Positions 61,365-64,000 of a DNA stretch of 64,000 nt are shown here, piece by piece. Location: the NCBI GenBank assembly GCA_016709845.1, contig JADJMA010000008.1, positions 124,001-188,000 on the forward strand, in the 5' to 3' direction. This DNA is from Flammeovirgaceae bacterium. GTDB lineage: Bacteria > Bacteroidota > Bacteroidia > Cytophagales > Cyclobacteriaceae. The stretch's first letter is position 1; each line of letters opens with the position of its first letter. The position numbers and the translations under genes are program-made. The notes under the pieces are model-generated. The model was given only the letters and a program-made list of their open reading frames with translations. It made no database searches and was not told the DNA's origin.

Positions 61365-62368
61365 TTGAATTCGAAAATAAAATCCACACTTCAATATTTA
61401 CTTCTTATTGCCATCACTACGGCTCTCCTTTGGCTTAGCTTAAGGGGGTTAAAAGTTGGTGATGGAGAGGATAAGAGTGAGTTTATTTGGAACGCGTGGC
61501 TGCGGTCTGATAAAGGATATTTAATGCTTATGGTGCTGGTTGCCATGATTAGTCATTTGCTTCGTGCCGTTCGATGGAAGATGCTCCTGGAACCTACGGG
61601 TCATTCGGTAACTCTCGCAAACAGTTTTCTCTCTCTTATGATTGGCTATCTCGTAAACCTGGCCGTGCCCCGGGGCGGAGAAGTTTCGCGGTGTTATAAC
61701 TTGTATAAGTTGGAGAAAACTCCGGTTGAGGTTTCTTTTGGCACCGTGGTGGTTGAACGCTTAGTGGATTTAGTTTGTCTTGTACTCTTATCGGGATTTG
61801 TTTTGTTGTTGAATGGAAAAAACTCAAAGCGTTTATTGATACACTTAACTTCTCCTCCTCAGGCGGATCGTCTCTTTTTATTTGGGTTTTTATTGCGTTA
61901 GTATTTTTTGTTGGGTTAGGAGTAGGTGTTTACCTGTTGCGAAATAATCAAAAACTTCGAAAAATTTTAGTTGGCTTTAAAGAGGGGTTAATGGCGATAT
62001 TCCGATTAAAGAATAAGTTCCTGTTTATTTTTTATTCTATTACCATCTGGGGGCTATATTTTCTGATGAGTTATTTTGTGGTAATCGCTTTTCCGGAAAC
62101 TAGTGAACTTGGAATCAGTGCTGTACTTACGCTATTCGCCATTGGCGCTCTTGCCATGGCAGCTCCGCTACCCGGTGGCGCAGGTTCTTATCACACGTTG
62201 GTGCCGCTAGGGTTGGTGATGCTTTATAATTTACCAGAACCCGATGCGATTGCCTTTGTTTTTATTTTTCATGGCTGGCAAACCATAACTTTAATTGCAG
62301 CAGGCGTTATATCTTTAATTATTAGTTACCTGATTATCCGATGGAAAAAAGTGCCGGAAAAATTGTAG
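61365..62368 (+). CDS. Lysylphosphatidylglycerol-synthase-type TM protein (UPF0104 flippase-like, frameshifted)
   Basis: About 333 residues from a TTG at 61365 (LNSKIKSTLQYLL). Eight or so transmembrane helices. Landmarks: RAVRWKMLLEPTGHSV, GYLVNLAVPRGGEVSRCYNLYK (family-typical GE-x-x-R), TVVVERLVDL, and PLPGGAGSYHTLVPLGL. An indel near 61800-61815 separates VLLLSGFVLLL and EWKKLKAFIDTLNF. Integral membrane, likely lipid or isoprenoid-linked transport; no charged-lipid synthase domain is attached. 16 bp after the panD remnant and overlapping rfaE2 by 28 bp. Confidence 0.82.
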
Positions 62369-62823
62369 GTATTGCGGAGGCAAAAACGCTGGTAAAAAAA
62401 TGGCAGCAAGCTGGCAACCAAGTCGTATTTACAAATGGTTGTTTCGACTTAATCCATCTTGGTCATGTAGATTATCTGGAAAAAGCACGGTTGCTAGGCG
62501 ATAAGTTAGTGTTGGGGTTAAACACCGATGATTCAGTAAGTCGATTTAAGGGTCCGGATCGACCGCTGCAAGATCAAAACTCGCGTGCCCGTGTTTTGGC
62601 TGCCATGCAATTTGTGGATTTGGTTGTGTTCTTCAATGAGGATACACCCTTGGAACTGATTTCTGCGTTATTACCTAATATTTTAGTAAAGGGAAGTGAC
62701 TATTTGACAGAAAATATTGTTGGCGCAGATGTTGTGAAAAGAGCAGGAGGCGTAGTGAAAACCATTGATTTTGTTCCAGGTTATTCAACAACGCGAATTG
62801 TAGAAAAAATCAAAAAGACTTAA
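62341..62823 (+). CDS. rfaE2: D-glycero-beta-D-manno-heptose 1-phosphate adenylyltransferase
   Basis: 160 residues, the C-terminal-type half of HldE as a separate protein. Nucleotidyltransferase signature FTNGCFDLIHLGHVDYLEKA with HxGH (about 29-48), TDDSVSRFKGPDRP, NILVKGSDYL and VKTIDFVPGYSTTRIVEKI. Makes ADP-heptose for LPS core. Starts inside the end of the flippase-like gene. Confidence 0.93.
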   Translation: MEKSAGKIVGIAEAKTLVKKWQQAGNQVVFTNGCFDLIHLGHVDYLEKARLLGDKLVLGLNTDDSVSRFKGPDRPLQDQNSRARVLAAMQFVDLVVFFNEDTPLELISALLPNILVKGSDYLTENIVGADVVKRAGGVVKTIDFVPGYSTTRIVEKIKKT

Positions 62824-62833
62824 ACAAATAACA

Positions 62834-63529
62834 ATGGGTGCTATAATTATCACAGGTTTTTTTATGCTGATTGGTTGGCTCGTTAGCTCCAGATTAAAAG
62901 CCAAGTTTAAAAGATACTCTGAAATACGATTGACCAAAGACCTTACTGGCGCTGAAATCGCAAGATTGATGCTTGCTGATAATGGTATTAACGATGTACA
63001 GGTAATTTCTGTAGAGGGACAACTAACGGACCACTACAATCCAGCAACTAAAACAGTTAATCTCAGTCATGATGTGTATCACGGACGAAATGCAGCATCA
63101 ACGGCAGTAGCGGCCCACGAATGTGGTCACGCTGTTCAGCATGCCAAAGCGTATAGCATGTTGCAATTCCGTTCAGCGATGGTGCCTATTCAAAATATCA
63201 GTGCTAAGGTGATTAACATTATATTTATGGCTATGATGTTTGGTGCATTTGCCATTAAGGGTCTGTTCACTTTTGATACCGCTCTTTTAGTAATCATAGC
63301 GTGTTACGGAGTATTCGCCTTATTTGCCTTGGTAACATTACCGGTTGAATTTGATGCAAGTAAAAGAGCTTTAGCGTGGATAGAAACACGTGGTATTGCT
63401 ACACGCCAGGAACACGACATGGCTAAAGACGCATTAAACTCTGCGGCCATGACCTATGTAGTGGCAGCCATCGGTGCGGTAACTATGCTGCTTTATTATG
63501 TCATGATCTTTTTAGGCAGACGAGATTAA
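62834..63529 (+). CDS. YugP-family zinc metallopeptidase
   Basis: 231 residues: N-terminal transmembrane helix, then VAAHECGHAVQHAKAYSML with the HExxH-type HECGH (about residue 96), and four more helices to the C terminus. Pattern IVSSRLKAKFKRYSEIRL then LPVEFDASKRALAW matches the membrane zinc peptidase family Zn_peptidase_2. Substrate unknown. Ends before a strong terminator. Confidence 0.9.
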   Translation: MGAIIITGFFMLIGWLVSSRLKAKFKRYSEIRLTKDLTGAEIARLMLADNGINDVQVISVEGQLTDHYNPATKTVNLSHDVYHGRNAASTAVAAHECGHAVQHAKAYSMLQFRSAMVPIQNISAKVINIIFMAMMFGAFAIKGLFTFDTALLVIIACYGVFALFALVTLPVEFDASKRALAWIETRGIATRQEHDMAKDALNSAAMTYVVAAIGAVTMLLYYVMIFLGRRD

Positions 63530-63564
63530 GCCTTGTCATTTCTGTCAAACCAATATACTTTCCG

Positions 63565-63594
63565 GGCCTGAGTTTAACCTCAGGCCTTTTTTTT
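63565..63594 (+). terminator. Rho-independent terminator after the zinc peptidase
   Basis: GGCCTGAG-TTTAAC-CTCAGGCC, a perfect 8-bp stem, followed by eight T. Confidence 0.93.
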
Positions 63595-63622
63595 ATTACC
63601 TTGAGAAGCAATTACTGGTATT

Positions 63623-64000
63623 ATGAATTTTGATTTATCCGAAGAACAAATAGCCGTGCAGGCTGCAGCCCGCGATTTCGCGCAAACCGAATTATTACCC
63701 GGTGTTATTGAGCGCGATACAGAACAAAAATTTCCGACTGATCAAATCAAAAAGATGGGTGCGTTGGGCTTTATGGGTATGATGGTAGATCCCAAATACA
63801 ATGGGGGGGGTATGGATACGATTTCGTATGTACTCGCCATGGAAGAGATTTCAAAAATAGATGCGTCTGTTTCGGTGTGTATGTCAGTGAACAACTCGTT
63901 GGTATGCTGGGGGCTCGAGACTTTTGGAACAGAAGCCCAGAAAGAAAAGTATTTGAAGAGATTAGCCACAGGCGAAGCGATCGGAGCTTTTTGTTTGTCA
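63623..64000 (+). CDS. Acyl-CoA dehydrogenase, partial (runs off the window)
   Basis: First 126 residues from ATG at 63623. MNFDLSEEQIAVQAAARDFA and the following PKYNGGGMDTISYVLAMEEISKIDASVSVCMSVNNSLVCW, then FGTEAQKEKYLKRLATGEAIGAFCLS, match the N-terminal and start of the FAD-binding middle domain of short-chain acyl-CoA dehydrogenases (about 380 residues). Oxidises acyl-CoA in fatty acid breakdown. The catalytic Glu lies beyond the window. Confidence 0.92.
   Translation, partial: MNFDLSEEQIAVQAAARDFAQTELLPGVIERDTEQKFPTDQIKKMGALGFMGMMVDPKYNGGGMDTISYVLAMEEISKIDASVSVCMSVNNSLVCWGLETFGTEAQKEKYLKRLATGEAIGAFCLS

Overview
This window comes from a gliding or T9SS-bearing member of the Bacteroidota, most likely order Cytophagales. 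Support: a complete gldK-gldL-gldM-gldN type IX secretion/gliding operon behind a PorP/SprF-family gene, secreted proteins ending in T9SS sorting domains, lineage-typical families (DUF4270, DUF4271, DUF4286), LytTR two-component signalling, and TAnnTTTG promoter elements close to start codons. The exact genus cannot be told from the window.

Layout. 1-4801: the 3' part of a huge T9SS-exported protein built from near-identical 408-bp repeats. 4853-6650: an MFS transporter bracketed by a degenerate tRNA-Leu 3' end and an intact tRNA-Leu, then tRNA-Gly, with two tRNA fragments that carry a palindrome. 7104-12574: an RND efflux operon. 12623-16813: a small Cys-rich secreted protein, an aldo/keto reductase, an exported WD40-type/caspase protein and a lipoprotein. 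16852-24236: a composite LRR/FG-GAP T9SS protein and an exported TPR-CHAT protein. 24345-30735: uvrA, a LytS/LytTR pair, a small TerB-like gene and hemW. 30816-38425: DUF4271, hemD, PorP/SprF, gldKLMN. 38487-45029: housekeeping and small metabolic genes (GNAT, saccharopine dehydrogenase-like, gltX, ridA). 45066-45952: a G/C/T/A homopolymer block that is almost certainly a sequencing or assembly artefact. 46116-54603: a sulfur-compound oxidation island (two YeeE/YedE half-transporters, a TsdA-like dihaem cytochrome c, two exported rhodaneses, a fatty-acid-hydroxylase-family membrane protein, SoxB, thioredoxin, a CstB-like persulfide dioxygenase/rhodanese fusion and two small membrane proteins). 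54811-64000: a lipoprotein hydrolase, a beta-barrel-like protein, glmS, DUF4270, a short GT5 protein, panC, a gutted panD, a flippase-like gene, rfaE2, a zinc peptidase and the start of an acyl-CoA dehydrogenase.

Sequence quality decides how this window must be read. About twenty genes, including ones expected to be essential (glmS, gldM, gldN), carry one or more single-base indels, mostly in homopolymers. I treat them as intact genes with sequence errors, not as pseudogenes, and give the full span with approximate frameshift positions. Two genes (a TerB-like protein and the C-terminal third of a hydrolase) become visible only after such correction, and one metal-binding motif (the MBL-fold protein at 52590) is hidden by a compensating pair of indels.

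The most interesting items are the sulfur island with a SoxB but no SoxYZ/SoxXA nearby, an in-frame deletion that removes the catalytic core of PanD, the tRNA-associated fragments around 4.9-6.6 kb, and two exported clan CD protease-like proteins (caspase and CHAT) separated only by a small lipoprotein and an LRR/FG-GAP surface protein.
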